Source: Thioclava sp. JE_KL1 (GTDB taxonomy: Bacteria; Pseudomonadota; Alphaproteobacteria; Rhodobacterales; Rhodobacteraceae). Taken from it: DNA of 64,000 nucleotides. Position 1 is the first letter of the stretch. Each line of letters opens with the position of its first letter. Of this stretch, positions 34,759 through 42,593 are shown piece after piece. Both the position numbers and the translations under genes were made by a program. Under the pieces are notes generated by a model. It was not told the DNA's origin. It made no database searches and saw nothing but the letters and a program-made list of their open reading frames with translations. The stretch is taken from positions 310,001-374,000 of the forward strand of contig NZ_WBJS01000003.1 of NCBI RefSeq assembly GCF_009296265.1, read 5' to 3'.

Positions 34759-36573
34759 TTACTCCGCGGCCTTTATGGCCCTGTTCTTGTCCGCCAGGAG
34801 GGGCAACTGAACTTCGAACACTGCACCCCCGCTTTCGGAATTATGGGCGGTCAGACGACCCCCGAAATCACTGATGATGGAGGACGAGATCGCGAGGCCC
34901 AGCCCCGTCCCTTCCCCCGGTTTCTTCGTGGTCCAGAACGGCTCGAACAGCTTGTCGAGATCCGAAATTCCGGGACCGTTATCACGCACGCTCAGCACGG
35001 CCGTCTCACCCGAGGTAAGCAACAACTCCACTTGAGGTTCCTCAACCGACTTGGTGGCGTCGAGTGCGTTTCGCAACAGGTTGATGATCACCTGCTCCAG
35101 CCGGATGCGGTCCGCCATGACCATAACAGGACTGCGCGGCATGGTGCGCGAAATGTGCAATTTGCGAATTTTCAGCTGCGGCTCCATCATCGAGAGCGCC
35201 TCCGACAGCGCCACCCGCAGGTCCACCGGCTCGAAGGCCTCGCCGCCCTTGCGGGCATAGGATTTGAGCTGCCGCGTGATCGCGCCCATGCGACCGATCA
35301 GGTCGTCGATGCGCTGGAAAGACGACAGCGCCTCCTCGACCCGGGCGCGCTGCAACAGCAGTTTCGCGCCTGCCAGATAGGTCTTCATCGCGGCCAAGGG
35401 CTGGTTCAATTCGTGGCTCACCGCCGCCGACATTTCCCCCAAAGCCGCGAGTTTCGAACTTTGCGCGATCGTCTGTTCGGCCACGGCCAGATCCTGCTGG
35501 GCCTTCTCGCGCTCGGCGATCTCGCGGCTCAACCGGGTGTTGAGCTGGCGCAGCTCCGCCGATTCCGCGCGCAATTCCTGGCTTTGCCGCCGCGCGCGCC
35601 GCGACAGCGCGTAGAAGACCAGCGCCAGCAGGATCGCGAAACCCATGATCTCGAGCGCGAGCACCGCATTCACCCGCTCACGCACGGAATCGTAGCTGGT
35701 GAAGGCGATCATCTTCCAGCCGCGGAAGGGAATCCGCGCCTCGGTGCGCATCACCGCGCGCCCCTTGAGATAGGCGTCGGGCGCGTCATTGGCCCAGTCC
35801 GCAGTCGCCTGCAGCGCGCGTTCGATCGCGGAGGGGGCAGACCGCGCGGCCAGCGCCTCCGACATCGTCACCCCGCGCCAGCGCGGCTCGGTTGTCAGGA
35901 TGATCTTGCCCTCGCTGTCGACCACCGCCAGCGCATCGGAAATCCCGGCCCAGGCGCGTTCGAATTTCGACAGATCCGCCTCGACCACGATCACGCCGAC
36001 GGGCTTGTTGTTCTGAATGACGGCCCGCGAATAATCGAACTCGGTGCCGCCCGCCTCGGGCTCGTTGAGCGAGAAGATCGTCCCGCGCGAGCGGGTCGCA
36101 TCGACGAAGAAGGGCGCGTTCGGGAAGGGCGTGCCGATCTGCGTGCGATTGGTCGACGCCACCACCCGGCCCTGCATGTCCAACAGCCGGATCGAAGCCA
36201 CCGCGACCTCTTTCTTGGCCGTGATCAGCTGCGCCGAGGCGGTGGAATAATCCGTTGTATCAAGGGCTTGCGTCAGCTCCGGATCGCGCGCGAGCAACAG
36301 CGGCACAACCGATGTCCGCTGCAACTCCGACATGATGTTGCCGGTGTAAAGCGCAAGCCGCAGCTCGGTGCGCACGCGCGTCGTCTCGGTGAAACGCTGG
36401 GTCAGCCACTGGTTGGTGATCCACATCACCGCCCCCGCCAGCGCGAGGATCAACACCACAGCGACGCGCAGCAGCCAACGGGCGCGTGGCGAGCGCGCCA
36501 TCACGCCGAGCCCGCCCTCACTCTCGGGCGGCTCGTCAGGTAAAATCGTCGAACGTGTCTGCACGTGCGTCAT
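34759..36573 (-). CDS. dctB: DctB-like membrane sensor histidine kinase
   Basis: This 604-residue kinase has transmembrane helices at about 34-52 and 303-324 flanking a periplasmic Cache-type sensor. A coiled coil (AESAELRQLNTRLSREIAER) leads to the HisKA domain with H387 (AAVSHELNQPLAAMKTYL) and an ATPase domain with NLLRNALDA, DNGPGI, FEPFWTTK and GEGTGLGLAIS. It resembles DctB, which senses C4-dicarboxylates, but no dctPQM transporter is in the window, so the ligand is unproven. It ends 3 bp before the regulator start. Confidence 0.87.
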   Translation of the reverse strand: MTHVQTRSTILPDEPPESEGGLGVMARSPRARWLLRVAVVLILALAGAVMWITNQWLTQRFTETTRVRTELRLALYTGNIMSELQRTSVVPLLLARDPELTQALDTTDYSTASAQLITAKKEVAVASIRLLDMQGRVVASTNRTQIGTPFPNAPFFVDATRSRGTIFSLNEPEAGGTEFDYSRAVIQNNKPVGVIVVEADLSKFERAWAGISDALAVVDSEGKIILTTEPRWRGVTMSEALAARSAPSAIERALQATADWANDAPDAYLKGRAVMRTEARIPFRGWKMIAFTSYDSVRERVNAVLALEIMGFAILLALVFYALSRRARRQSQELRAESAELRQLNTRLSREIAEREKAQQDLAVAEQTIAQSSKLAALGEMSAAVSHELNQPLAAMKTYLAGAKLLLQRARVEEALSSFQRIDDLIGRMGAITRQLKSYARKGGEAFEPVDLRVALSEALSMMEPQLKIRKLHISRTMPRSPVMVMADRIRLEQVIINLLRNALDATKSVEEPQVELLLTSGETAVLSVRDNGPGISDLDKLFEPFWTTKKPGEGTGLGLAISSSIISDFGGRLTAHNSESGGAVFEVQLPLLADKNRAIKAAE

Positions 36574-36618
36574 GCGCGAAGTCTAAGCCAAGGCCCAGAG
36601 CGCAACAAGCGCGCGAGA

Positions 36619-37287
36619 TCAGGCGGTTGCCAGCATCCCGCTCAACGCGCGGAAAAGCGCCGCCCCATCGGCGCCGCCCTGCGCAGGCTCGATCGCGCGC
36701 TCGGGGTGAGGCATCATGCCCAGCACCCGGCGGTTCTCGCTCAGCACGCCCGCGATATCGTCGACGGAGCCGTTGGGGTTCTCGACATAGCGGAACGCCA
36801 CGCGGTCCTCGCCCTCGATGCGGGCAAGGCCTTCGGGATCGATCTGGTAATTGCCGTCATGGTGGGCGACCGGGATCACGATCTCCTGCCCCGCCTCATA
36901 GCCCGAGGTATAGGCGCTGTCGGTCGTCGCGACGCGCAGAGCCAGCGGTTTCGAGACGAATTTCAGCCCTGCGTTACGCATCAAGGCGCCCGGAAGCAGC
37001 CGCATCTCGGTCAGCACCTGAAAGCCGTTGCAGATGCCGATGACATAGCCGCCCTTGCCTGCGAAATCCGCCACCGCCTGCCCGATGGGCGAGCGCGAGG
37101 CGATCGCGCCGCAACGCAGATAATCGCCATAGGAGAACCCGCCCGGCACACCGATGATGTCGATGCCTTCAGGCAATGCGGTTTCCTTGTGCCAGATCTT
37201 GACGACATCCGCCCCGGCTGCCGCGAAGGCCATGCTCAGGTCGCGGTCGCAATTCGATCCGGGGAAGGTGATGACGGCGGCTTTCAT
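36619..37287 (-). CDS. purQ: Phosphoribosylformylglycinamidine synthase, glutaminase subunit
   Basis: This 222-residue class I glutamine amidotransferase feeds ammonia to PurL in purine synthesis. The nucleophile lies in [21 protein letters not shown] opens the protein and [12 protein letters not shown] carries the catalytic His and Glu. I start at [12 protein letters not shown] (37287); the frame upstream crosses a structured repeat. It lies downstream of purC and purS on the same strand, and purL is not adjacent. Confidence 0.94.
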   Translation of the reverse strand: MKAAVITFPGSNCDRDLSMAFAAAGADVVKIWHKETALPEGIDIIGVPGGFSYGDYLRCGAIASRSPIGQAVADFAGKGGYVIGICNGFQVLTEMRLLPGALMRNAGLKFVSKPLALRVATTDSAYTSGYEAGQEIVIPVAHHDGNYQIDPEGLARIEGEDRVAFRYVENPNGSVDDIAGVLSENRRVLGMMPHPERAIEPAQGGADGAALFRALSGMLATA

Positions 37288-37355
37288 GGGTGCAAACTCC
37301 TGGCCTTGAGGGTCGAACCTGTCGGGTAAGGCCTGTGCGGCCTTCGGCTTGGTAC

Positions 37356-37406
37356 AAATATCCCGGGGGGGAATTGGCCGGCAGGCCAAGGGGGGCAGCG
37401 CCCCCC
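37356..37406. repeat. ATATCCCGG-type structured repeat between purS and purQ
   Basis: In minus orientation this copy has GGGGGG-CGCTG-CCCCCC, then a TTGGCC/GGCCAA hairpin, then CCCGGGATATTT. It lies inside the purC-purS-purQ operon, between purS and purQ, rather than at an operon end. Confidence 0.7.
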
Positions 37407-37418
37407 ACCCGACCCGGA

Positions 37419-37658
37419 TCAGGCGATCTCGATGGTGTATTTCTCGATCACGGTATTGGCGAGGAGCTTCTCGCACATCTCTTTCACCTCGGCCTCGGCA
37501 GAGGCTGCATCGGTGGCGCTCAGGTCCAGTTCGATCACCTTCCCCTGACGCACGCCTTCGACGCCGCCGAACCCCATATGGCCCAATGCGTGACGGACGG
37601 CCTCGCCCTGCGGGTCGAGCACCCCATCCTTCAGCATGACATGAACGCGGGCTTTCAT
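37419..37658 (-). CDS. purS: Phosphoribosylformylglycinamidine synthase subunit PurS
   Basis: This 79-residue protein is the small bridging subunit of the three-part FGAM synthase (PurL-PurQ-PurS). [20 protein letters not shown] and [16 protein letters not shown] are diagnostic. It starts 14 bp after the purC stop. The longer open frame upstream overlaps purC and is not real. Confidence 0.93.
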   Translation of the reverse strand: MKARVHVMLKDGVLDPQGEAVRHALGHMGFGGVEGVRQGKVIELDLSATDAASAEAEVKEMCEKLLANTVIEKYTIEIA

Positions 37659-37672
37659 CACGAGCGGTCCTT

Positions 37673-38434
37673 TCAGTTGATCAGCGTCGGTTTGATCGGC
37701 TGGGTATTGGTCGGCAGCACGCCAAGGCGCTTGGCGACTTCGGTATAGGCATCGGTCAGGCTGCCCAGATCGCGGCGGAACACGTCCTTGTCGAGCTTCT
37801 GGCCCGTCTTGACGTCCCACAGGCGGCAGCTGTCGGGGCTGATCTCGTCGGCCACGATCAGGCGCATGAAATCGCCATCCCAGACGCGACCGATCTCGAT
37901 CTTGAAATCGACCAGCTTGATGCCGACGCCGTAGAACACGCCGGTCAGGAAGTCGTTCACGCGCAGCGCCAGCGCCACGATGTCATCGAGGTCCTGCTGG
38001 CTCGCCCAGCCGAAGGCGATGATATATTCCTCGGGCACGAGCGGATCGCCCAGATCGTCGTTCTTGTAGCTGTATTCGACGATCGGACGCGGCAGCGGCG
38101 TGCCCTCTTCCATGCCCAGACGCTTCGCGATCGAACCGGCGGCGAAGTTGCGCACGATCACTTCGAGCGGCACGATCTCCACCTGACGGATCAGCTGCTC
38201 GCGCATGTTGAGCCGTTTGATGAAGTGGTTCGGCACGCCGATATTGGTCAGGCCGGTCATGAAATACTCGGACAGGCGGTTGTTGAGCACGCCCTTGCCC
38301 TCGATCACGTCCTTTTTCTGAGCGTTGAAGGCGGTCGCGTCGTCCTTGAAATACTGGACCAGCGTTCCGGGCTCGGGGCCTTCATACAGAACCTTCGCCT
38401 TGCCTTCGTAGATCTTCTTGCGCCGGGGTGCCAT
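37673..38434 (-). CDS. purC: Phosphoribosylaminoimidazole-succinocarboxamide synthase
   Basis: This 253-residue SAICAR synthetase joins CAIR and aspartate with ATP. Family segments are [29 protein letters not shown] and [21 protein letters not shown] start at [11 protein letters not shown] (38434). It is the first gene of purC-purS-purQ, and a strong promoter lies about 100 bp upstream. Confidence 0.95.
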   Translation of the reverse strand: MAPRRKKIYEGKAKVLYEGPEPGTLVQYFKDDATAFNAQKKDVIEGKGVLNNRLSEYFMTGLTNIGVPNHFIKRLNMREQLIRQVEIVPLEVIVRNFAAGSIAKRLGMEEGTPLPRPIVEYSYKNDDLGDPLVPEEYIIAFGWASQQDLDDIVALALRVNDFLTGVFYGVGIKLVDFKIEIGRVWDGDFMRLIVADEISPDSCRLWDVKTGQKLDKDVFRRDLGSLTDAYTEVAKRLGVLPTNTQPIKPTLIN

Positions 38435-38540
38435 CGCGTCTCCGTTCTCACTTGGCGCGGCGGTGCCAGGGCCTGCGCCGCATACCGTCGGGAATGCCGC
38501 GCACGCCCCTGCGCGCCGTCCGCGAAAGGGTGTTGCCCGC

Positions 38541-38569
38541 CCTATAGGACAAGCCCGCGAGTCTCGCAA
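38541..38569 (-). promoter_or_regulatory. Promoter of the purC-purS-purQ operon
   Basis: On the minus strand TTGCGA (38569-38564) and TATAGG (38546-38541) are spaced by exactly 17 bp. The predicted leader is about 100 bases. No purine riboswitch was recognised in it. Confidence 0.55.
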
Positions 38570-38638
38570 GGTAAAGCGCACGCCACTTCACGCAGATGCA
38601 CAGCCCCGTCAAACCGGCCAAATCGCGGCCCTTTCCTC

Positions 38639-38667
38639 TTGCGGCGCACGCCGTGCATGTGCATATC
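38639..38667 (+). promoter_or_regulatory. Candidate promoter of the zeta-inhibitor gene
   Basis: TTGCGG (38639-38644) and CATATC (38662-38667) are spaced by 17 bp, about 37 bp upstream of the start at 38705. GGGAGGGA at 38690 serves as ribosome site. Confidence 0.35.
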
Positions 38668-38704
38668 GGAGGTAACGGAGACTTTACCGGGAGGGACGTG
38701 GGCC

Positions 38705-39022
38705 ATGACCACCTTCGACGATCGCGAAAACGCCTATGAGAACAAGTTCGCGCATGATGCCGAGCTGCAGTTCAAGGCCGATGCCCGCTGCAACAAGATG
38801 CTGGGCCAATGGGCCGCAGAGCTTCTGGGCAAAACCGGCCCCGAGGCCGATGCCTATGTCCGCGAGGTCGTGACCTCCGATTTCGAGGAAGCGGGCCACG
38901 AAGACGTGTACCGCAAGCTCTCGGGCGATCTCGGCGACAAGGCCGATGAACAGACGATCCGCGCGAAGATGGCCGAATGCATGGCCGAGGCGCGCCGTCA
39001 GGTGGTCGACGAGGCCGAGTGA
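38705..39022 (+). CDS. DUF1476 protein, zeta inhibitor of F1-ATPase
   Basis: This 105-residue four-helix protein matches DUF1476, the zeta subunit first characterised in Paracoccus denitrificans, which blocks ATP hydrolysis by F1Fo-ATP synthase. The inhibitory N-terminus reads TTFDDRENAYENKFAHDAEL, and ARCNKMLGQWAAELLG follows. ATP synthase genes are elsewhere. The gene is single and ends at a strong terminator. Confidence 0.9.
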   Translation: MTTFDDRENAYENKFAHDAELQFKADARCNKMLGQWAAELLGKTGPEADAYVREVVTSDFEEAGHEDVYRKLSGDLGDKADEQTIRAKMAECMAEARRQVVDEAE

Positions 39023-39044
39023 GCCCTCGCCGATGACGCAGATT

Positions 39045-39077
39045 AAAAGGCCGGATGCCCCGCGCGTCCGGCCTTTT
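39045..39077 (+). terminator. Intrinsic terminator of the zeta-inhibitor gene
   Basis: AAAAGGCCGGA and TCCGGCCTTTT form a stem of up to 11 bp around GC-rich loop bases, ending in TTTT. Confidence 0.82.
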
Positions 39078-39101
39078 GCATTTCAGTCCGAGATTGCAGC
39101 G

Positions 39102-39122
39102 CCTTCATCAAGAACATGAAGG
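39102..39122 (+). promoter_or_regulatory. Palindrome upstream of the betaine-homocysteine methyltransferase gene
   Basis: CCTTCAT-CAAGAAC-ATGAAGG has perfect 7-bp arms around a 7-base centre. It lies about 90 bp before the start codon and could bind a dimeric regulator. I do not recognise the regulator; the arm order is the reverse of the MetR consensus. Confidence 0.35.
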
Positions 39123-39209
39123 AAACGAATTTGCCAATTCCCGCCTGTCATGGCAGGACAAACCCAACCGCCGCGCCCGACGCGGCCCTTTGCATTTGAC
39201 GAGGCCCTT

Positions 39210-40232
39210 ATGACCGCCCCGAAAACCGACGCGCTGAGCCGCCTTCTGGAAACCCGCGATTGGCTGATGGCCGATGGCGCGACCGGCACCAACCTGTTCA
39301 ACATGGGGCTGGCCTCGGGCGATGCGCCGGAACTGTGGAATGCCGACGAGCCCGCGAAGATCGCGAAGCTCTATTCGCTGGCCGTCGATGCGGGCTCGGA
39401 CCTGTTTCTGACCAACAGCTTCGGCGGCAATGCCTCGCGGCTGAAACTGCACAACGCGCAGAACCGCGTGCGCGAACTCAACCGCCTCGCCGCCGAGATC
39501 GGCCGCGACGTGGCCGACAAGCAGTCGCGTCCCGTGATCGTTGCGGGCTCGATGGGCCCGACCGGCGAGATTTTCGCGCCGATGGGCACGCTGACCCACG
39601 AACTCGCGGTCGAAATGTTCCACGAACAGGCCGAGGGCCTGAAAGAGGGCGGCGCGGATATCCTCTGGGTCGAGACGATCTCGGCGCAGGAAGAATACAA
39701 GGCCGCCGCCGAAGCCTGCCATCTGGCGGGCATGCCCTGGTGCGGCACGATGAGCTTCGACACCGCAGGCCGCACGATGATGGGGCTGACCTCGCAGGCG
39801 ATGGTCTCGATGGTCGAAAAGCTGGCTCACCCGCCGCTGGCCTTCGGCGCGAATTGCGGCGTCGGCGCGGCCGACCTGCTGCGCACGGTTCTGGGCTTTG
39901 CCGCCACCGGGACCGAGCGCCCGATCATCGCCAAGGGCAATGCGGGCATCCCGAAATATGTCGACGGTCATATCCATTACGACGGTACGCCCGAGCTGAT
40001 GGCGGAATATGCGGTGATGGCGCGCGATTGCGGCGCGACGATCATCGGCGGCTGCTGCGGCACGATGGCCGAGCATCTGGTGGCGATGCGCGAGGCGCTG
40101 GAGACGCGTCCGCGCGGCGAGCGCCCGACGCTGGATCAGATCTCCTCGGTTCTCGGCGGGTTCTCGTCGGAGGATGACGGGCTGAGCGGGGATGCGCCCA
40201 AGCGCGAACGCCGGGGCCGTCGCCGCAGCTAA
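39210..40232 (+). CDS. bmt: Betaine--homocysteine S-methyltransferase
   Basis: This 340-residue zinc enzyme transfers a methyl group from glycine betaine to homocysteine, making methionine and dimethylglycine. The barrel shows LMADGATGTNLF, VAGSMGPTGEIF and the zinc cysteines in GANCGVGAAD and IIGGCCGT. The ATG at 39210 starts family similarity; the one at 39150 would add a proline-rich leader. The very C-terminus is basic (KRERRGRRRS). A corrinoid protein and DUF1638 lie downstream, a recurring association in Rhodobacterales. Confidence 0.9.
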   Translation: MTAPKTDALSRLLETRDWLMADGATGTNLFNMGLASGDAPELWNADEPAKIAKLYSLAVDAGSDLFLTNSFGGNASRLKLHNAQNRVRELNRLAAEIGRDVADKQSRPVIVAGSMGPTGEIFAPMGTLTHELAVEMFHEQAEGLKEGGADILWVETISAQEEYKAAAEACHLAGMPWCGTMSFDTAGRTMMGLTSQAMVSMVEKLAHPPLAFGANCGVGAADLLRTVLGFAATGTERPIIAKGNAGIPKYVDGHIHYDGTPELMAEYAVMARDCGATIIGGCCGTMAEHLVAMREALETRPRGERPTLDQISSVLGGFSSEDDGLSGDAPKRERRGRRRS

Positions 40233-40236
40233 GCGC

Positions 40237-40291
40237 GGTTCGAGGGGCTCTGCCCCTCGGCCTTGCGGCCTCACCCCGGGATATTTGAACC
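40237..40291. repeat. ATATCCCGG-type structured repeat after bmt
   Basis: GAGGGG-CTCTG-CCCCTC, then a GGCC-TTGC-GGCC hairpin, then CACCCCGGGATATTT. The outer ends GGTTC and GAACC are complementary. It starts 5 bp after the bmt stop, between convergent genes. Confidence 0.72.
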
Positions 40292-40351
40292 AAAACGAAG
40301 GAAGGGCCGGGGTTTCCCGGCGGATGGAGCATGCGCGCGTCTCAGACGAGA

Positions 40352-41446
40352 TCAGAACAGTTCGAGCTGATCGCCCGGCCGGGGCGGCACGCGGAACTGC
40401 GTCACGTCGAGATCGGGCAGATGACGCGAGAAGCCGAGCCGCTTGCAGCTCAGCTTGAACCGCTGCTGCAACAGTTCCGCCATCTCGCCTTCGCCCTTCA
40501 TCCGCTCGCCGAAGCGCGGATCGTTGAGCTTGCCGCCGCGCATGTCGCGGATCCGGCCCAGCACCTTCTCGACCTTGCCGGGGTGATGCCGCTCCATCCA
40601 GTCGGCGAAAAGCGGCGCCACCTCATGCGGCAGCCGCACCGGCATCATCGACGCGGCCTTGGCCCCTGCCCTGCGCGCCTCGGTCAGGATCGCCTCCAGC
40701 TCGTGATCGGTGAGCCCCGGGATCATCGGCGCGGCCATCACGCGGACCGGGATACCGGCGCGCGAGAGTTCGCGGATCATGCGGATACGGGTCGGCGGGC
40801 TGGGCGCGCGCGGCTCCAGATCGCGGGCGAGTTTGGCGTCGAGCGTCGTGACCGAGACGCCGACCTGCGCCAATCCGGCCTCGGCCATCGGCGCGAGGAT
40901 GTCGAGATCGCGCAGAATGGTCGAGCCACGGGTGACGATCGAGACCGGGTGGCGATAGGCCTGCAGCACTTCCAGCACGGCGCGCATGATCTCCATCTTG
41001 CGCTCGAGCGGCTGGTAGGGGTCGGTATTCGTGCCGATGGCGAGCACGTTCGGGCGGTAGCTTTTCTTGCGCAGCTCCTCTTCGAGCACCTGCGGCGCCT
41101 CGGGGCGTGCGATCAGCCGGGTCTCGAAATCCAAGCCCGCCGAGAGGCCGAGATAGCCGTGGCTGGGCCGTGCGAAGCAGTAGATGCAGCCATGCTCGCA
41201 GCCGCGATAGGGGTTGAGCGATCGCTCGAAGGGCACATCGGGCGACTGGTTGCGGGTGATGACGGAGCGCGGACGCTCCACCAAGACCTCGGTGCGCGTC
41301 AGGCGCTCTTCTTCGGGGATGTCCCAGCCGTCATGCTCGGGCGCGCGGGAGAAGGGCTCGAACCGGCCCACGGGGCGCGCCGCGGCACCGCGCGCGCGCA
41401 GACGCTCGGACGGGTTCGCGGGGGGAAGATCGAATGGCAGACTCAT
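40352..41446 (-). CDS. PA0069 family radical SAM protein
   Basis: This 364-residue protein has the radical SAM cluster motif C83-x3-C87-x2-C90 (NPYRGCEHGCIYCFARPSH). It belongs to the PA0069/Rv2578c family, distantly like spore photoproduct lyase; the reaction is unknown. In Pseudomonas aeruginosa PA0069 is reported in the LexA regulon, and here too a LexA box sits in the promoter. No ribosome site precedes the ATG at 41446, and the -10 element is only 6 bp away, so translation may be leaderless. Confidence 0.88.
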   Translation of the reverse strand: MSLPFDLPPANPSERLRARGAAARPVGRFEPFSRAPEHDGWDIPEEERLTRTEVLVERPRSVITRNQSPDVPFERSLNPYRGCEHGCIYCFARPSHGYLGLSAGLDFETRLIARPEAPQVLEEELRKKSYRPNVLAIGTNTDPYQPLERKMEIMRAVLEVLQAYRHPVSIVTRGSTILRDLDILAPMAEAGLAQVGVSVTTLDAKLARDLEPRAPSPPTRIRMIRELSRAGIPVRVMAAPMIPGLTDHELEAILTEARRAGAKAASMMPVRLPHEVAPLFADWMERHHPGKVEKVLGRIRDMRGGKLNDPRFGERMKGEGEMAELLQQRFKLSCKRLGFSRHLPDLDVTQFRVPPRPGDQLELF

Positions 41447-41452
41447 GCCCGG

Positions 41453-41482
41453 AATTTAGAACGAAATGAGAACATTTGCCAA
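41453..41482 (-). promoter_or_regulatory. Promoter of the PA0069-type gene, leaderless
   Basis: On the minus strand TTGGCA (41482-41477) and TAAATT (41458-41453) are spaced by 18 bp; the ATG begins 6 bp beyond the -10 element. The LexA box fills most of the spacer. Confidence 0.5.
41459..41473 (-). promoter_or_regulatory. LexA (SOS) box of the PA0069-type gene
   Basis: On the minus strand GTTC-TCATTTC-GTTC matches the alphaproteobacterial LexA operator GTTC-N7-GTTC exactly. It lies between the -35 and -10 elements. Confidence 0.72.
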
Positions 41483-41615
41483 GTAGAGTCCCGATGCGGA
41501 CCTACCAACACCATGCGAGGTCGGACAAAACACCGCGCATGTCGCAAATCGCCAAGACTTGACGGGGCCACGGCCTCACCACAGGGTAACACCGGCTAGC
41601 AGGAGACTATTGGAC

Positions 41616-42317
41616 ATGGCCGAAGACGAAGACGATATCATCCTCTCGGAACTCGACGACGACGAGCTCACCGCGCAGATGATGGATGACCTCTATGACG
41701 GTCTCAAGGAAGAGATCGAAGAGGCCACCCGCATCCTGCTCGACCGCGGCTGGACGCCGTATGACATTCTGACCAAGGCCCTCGTCGCGGGCATGACCAT
41801 CGTGGGCAACGACTTCCGCGACGGCATTCTGTTCGTGCCGGAAGTGCTGCTGGCGGCGAATGCGATGAAGGGCGGCATGGCCATCCTCAAGCCGCTGCTG
41901 GTCGAAACCGGCGCGCCGCGCATGGGCAAGATGGTCATCGGGACGGTGAAGGGCGATATCCACGATATCGGCAAGAACCTCGTTGCGATGATGATGGAAG
42001 GCGCAGGTTTCGAGATCGTCGATCTGGGGATCAACAACCCGGTCGAGAACTACCTCGAAGCGATCGCGCGCGAAGAGGCCGACATCCTCGGCATGTCCGC
42101 GCTGCTGACCACCACGATGCCCTATATGAAGGTCGTGATCGACACGATGAAGGAACAGGGCATCCGCGACGATTACATCGTTCTGGTGGGCGGTGCGCCG
42201 CTCAACGAGGAATTCGGCAAGGCGATCGGTGCCGACGCCTATTGCCGCGACGCCGCCGTGGCGGTGGAAACGGCGAAGGATTTCATCGCCCGCAAGCACA
42301 ACCAGATGAGCGCCTGA
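41616..42317 (+). CDS. Corrinoid (B12)-binding methyltransferase protein, MtbC-like
   Basis: This 233-residue protein has an N-terminal helical cap (residues about 20-100) and a Rossmann B12 domain with GDIHDIGKNLV, whose H116 is the lower cobalt ligand. LGINNPVENYLEAI and ILGMSALLTTTMPYM follow. Such proteins shuttle methyl groups between a methylamine or betaine demethylase and tetrahydrofolate or a thiol. AGGAG at 41601 precedes the start at 41616. The partner methyltransferase is not adjacent, but bmt lies 1.4 kb upstream. Confidence 0.9.
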   Translation: MAEDEDDIILSELDDDELTAQMMDDLYDGLKEEIEEATRILLDRGWTPYDILTKALVAGMTIVGNDFRDGILFVPEVLLAANAMKGGMAILKPLLVETGAPRMGKMVIGTVKGDIHDIGKNLVAMMMEGAGFEIVDLGINNPVENYLEAIAREEADILGMSALLTTTMPYMKVVIDTMKEQGIRDDYIVLVGGAPLNEEFGKAIGADAYCRDAAVAVETAKDFIARKHNQMSA

Positions 42318-42356
42318 TCGCCGATCGCGCGCGCATCTAGGCTGATATGTATGGAG

Positions 42357-42387
42357 AAGGCCCCGATTTTTTCATCGGGGCCTTTTC
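42357..42387 (+). terminator. Intrinsic terminator after the corrinoid gene
   Basis: AAGGCCCCGA and TCGGGGCCTT form a 10-bp stem around TTTTTCA, followed by TT. It would reduce read-through into the small membrane ORF. Confidence 0.82.
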
Positions 42388-42434
42388 ATGTGCGCTTCCC
42401 CGCCCCATACTTGAAGAGAAGGGGGAAACGAGAA

Positions 42435-42593
42435 ATGCCGCTGCCACATTTTCTGCTGCTGATCCTGTTTGTGATCGTTCTGGCGGGCTTGACGATCTGG
42501 GCCTTTGCCGCTTCGGGCGTGCCAATGGCGATGCTCGGGCTGATGGTTCTCGTCGCAGCAGGCGTTGCCCGGATGATGGCACGAGTGGAATGA
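42435..42593 (+). CDS. Small hydrophobic membrane protein (52 aa)
   Basis: Two hydrophobic stretches dominate this 52-residue peptide: FLLLILFVIVLAGLTIWAF and MAMLGLMVLVAAGVA, joined by a short polar turn, so it is probably a two-helix membrane protein. It ends MARVE. GGGGGAAACGAG precedes the ATG and the stop overlaps the DUF1638 start by ATGA, which supports real translation. I recognise no family. Confidence 0.65.
   Translation: MPLPHFLLLILFVIVLAGLTIWAFAASGVPMAMLGLMVLVAAGVARMMARVE

Noticed and set aside
34843-36543. A 566-codon open frame opposite the DctB-like kinase
   Set aside because: The minus strand shows all the histidine kinase boxes; the plus-strand protein is low-complexity.
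39080-39209. SAM-II or SAH riboswitch before bmt
   Set aside because: The conserved pseudoknot blocks are not visible; only a simple palindrome is present.
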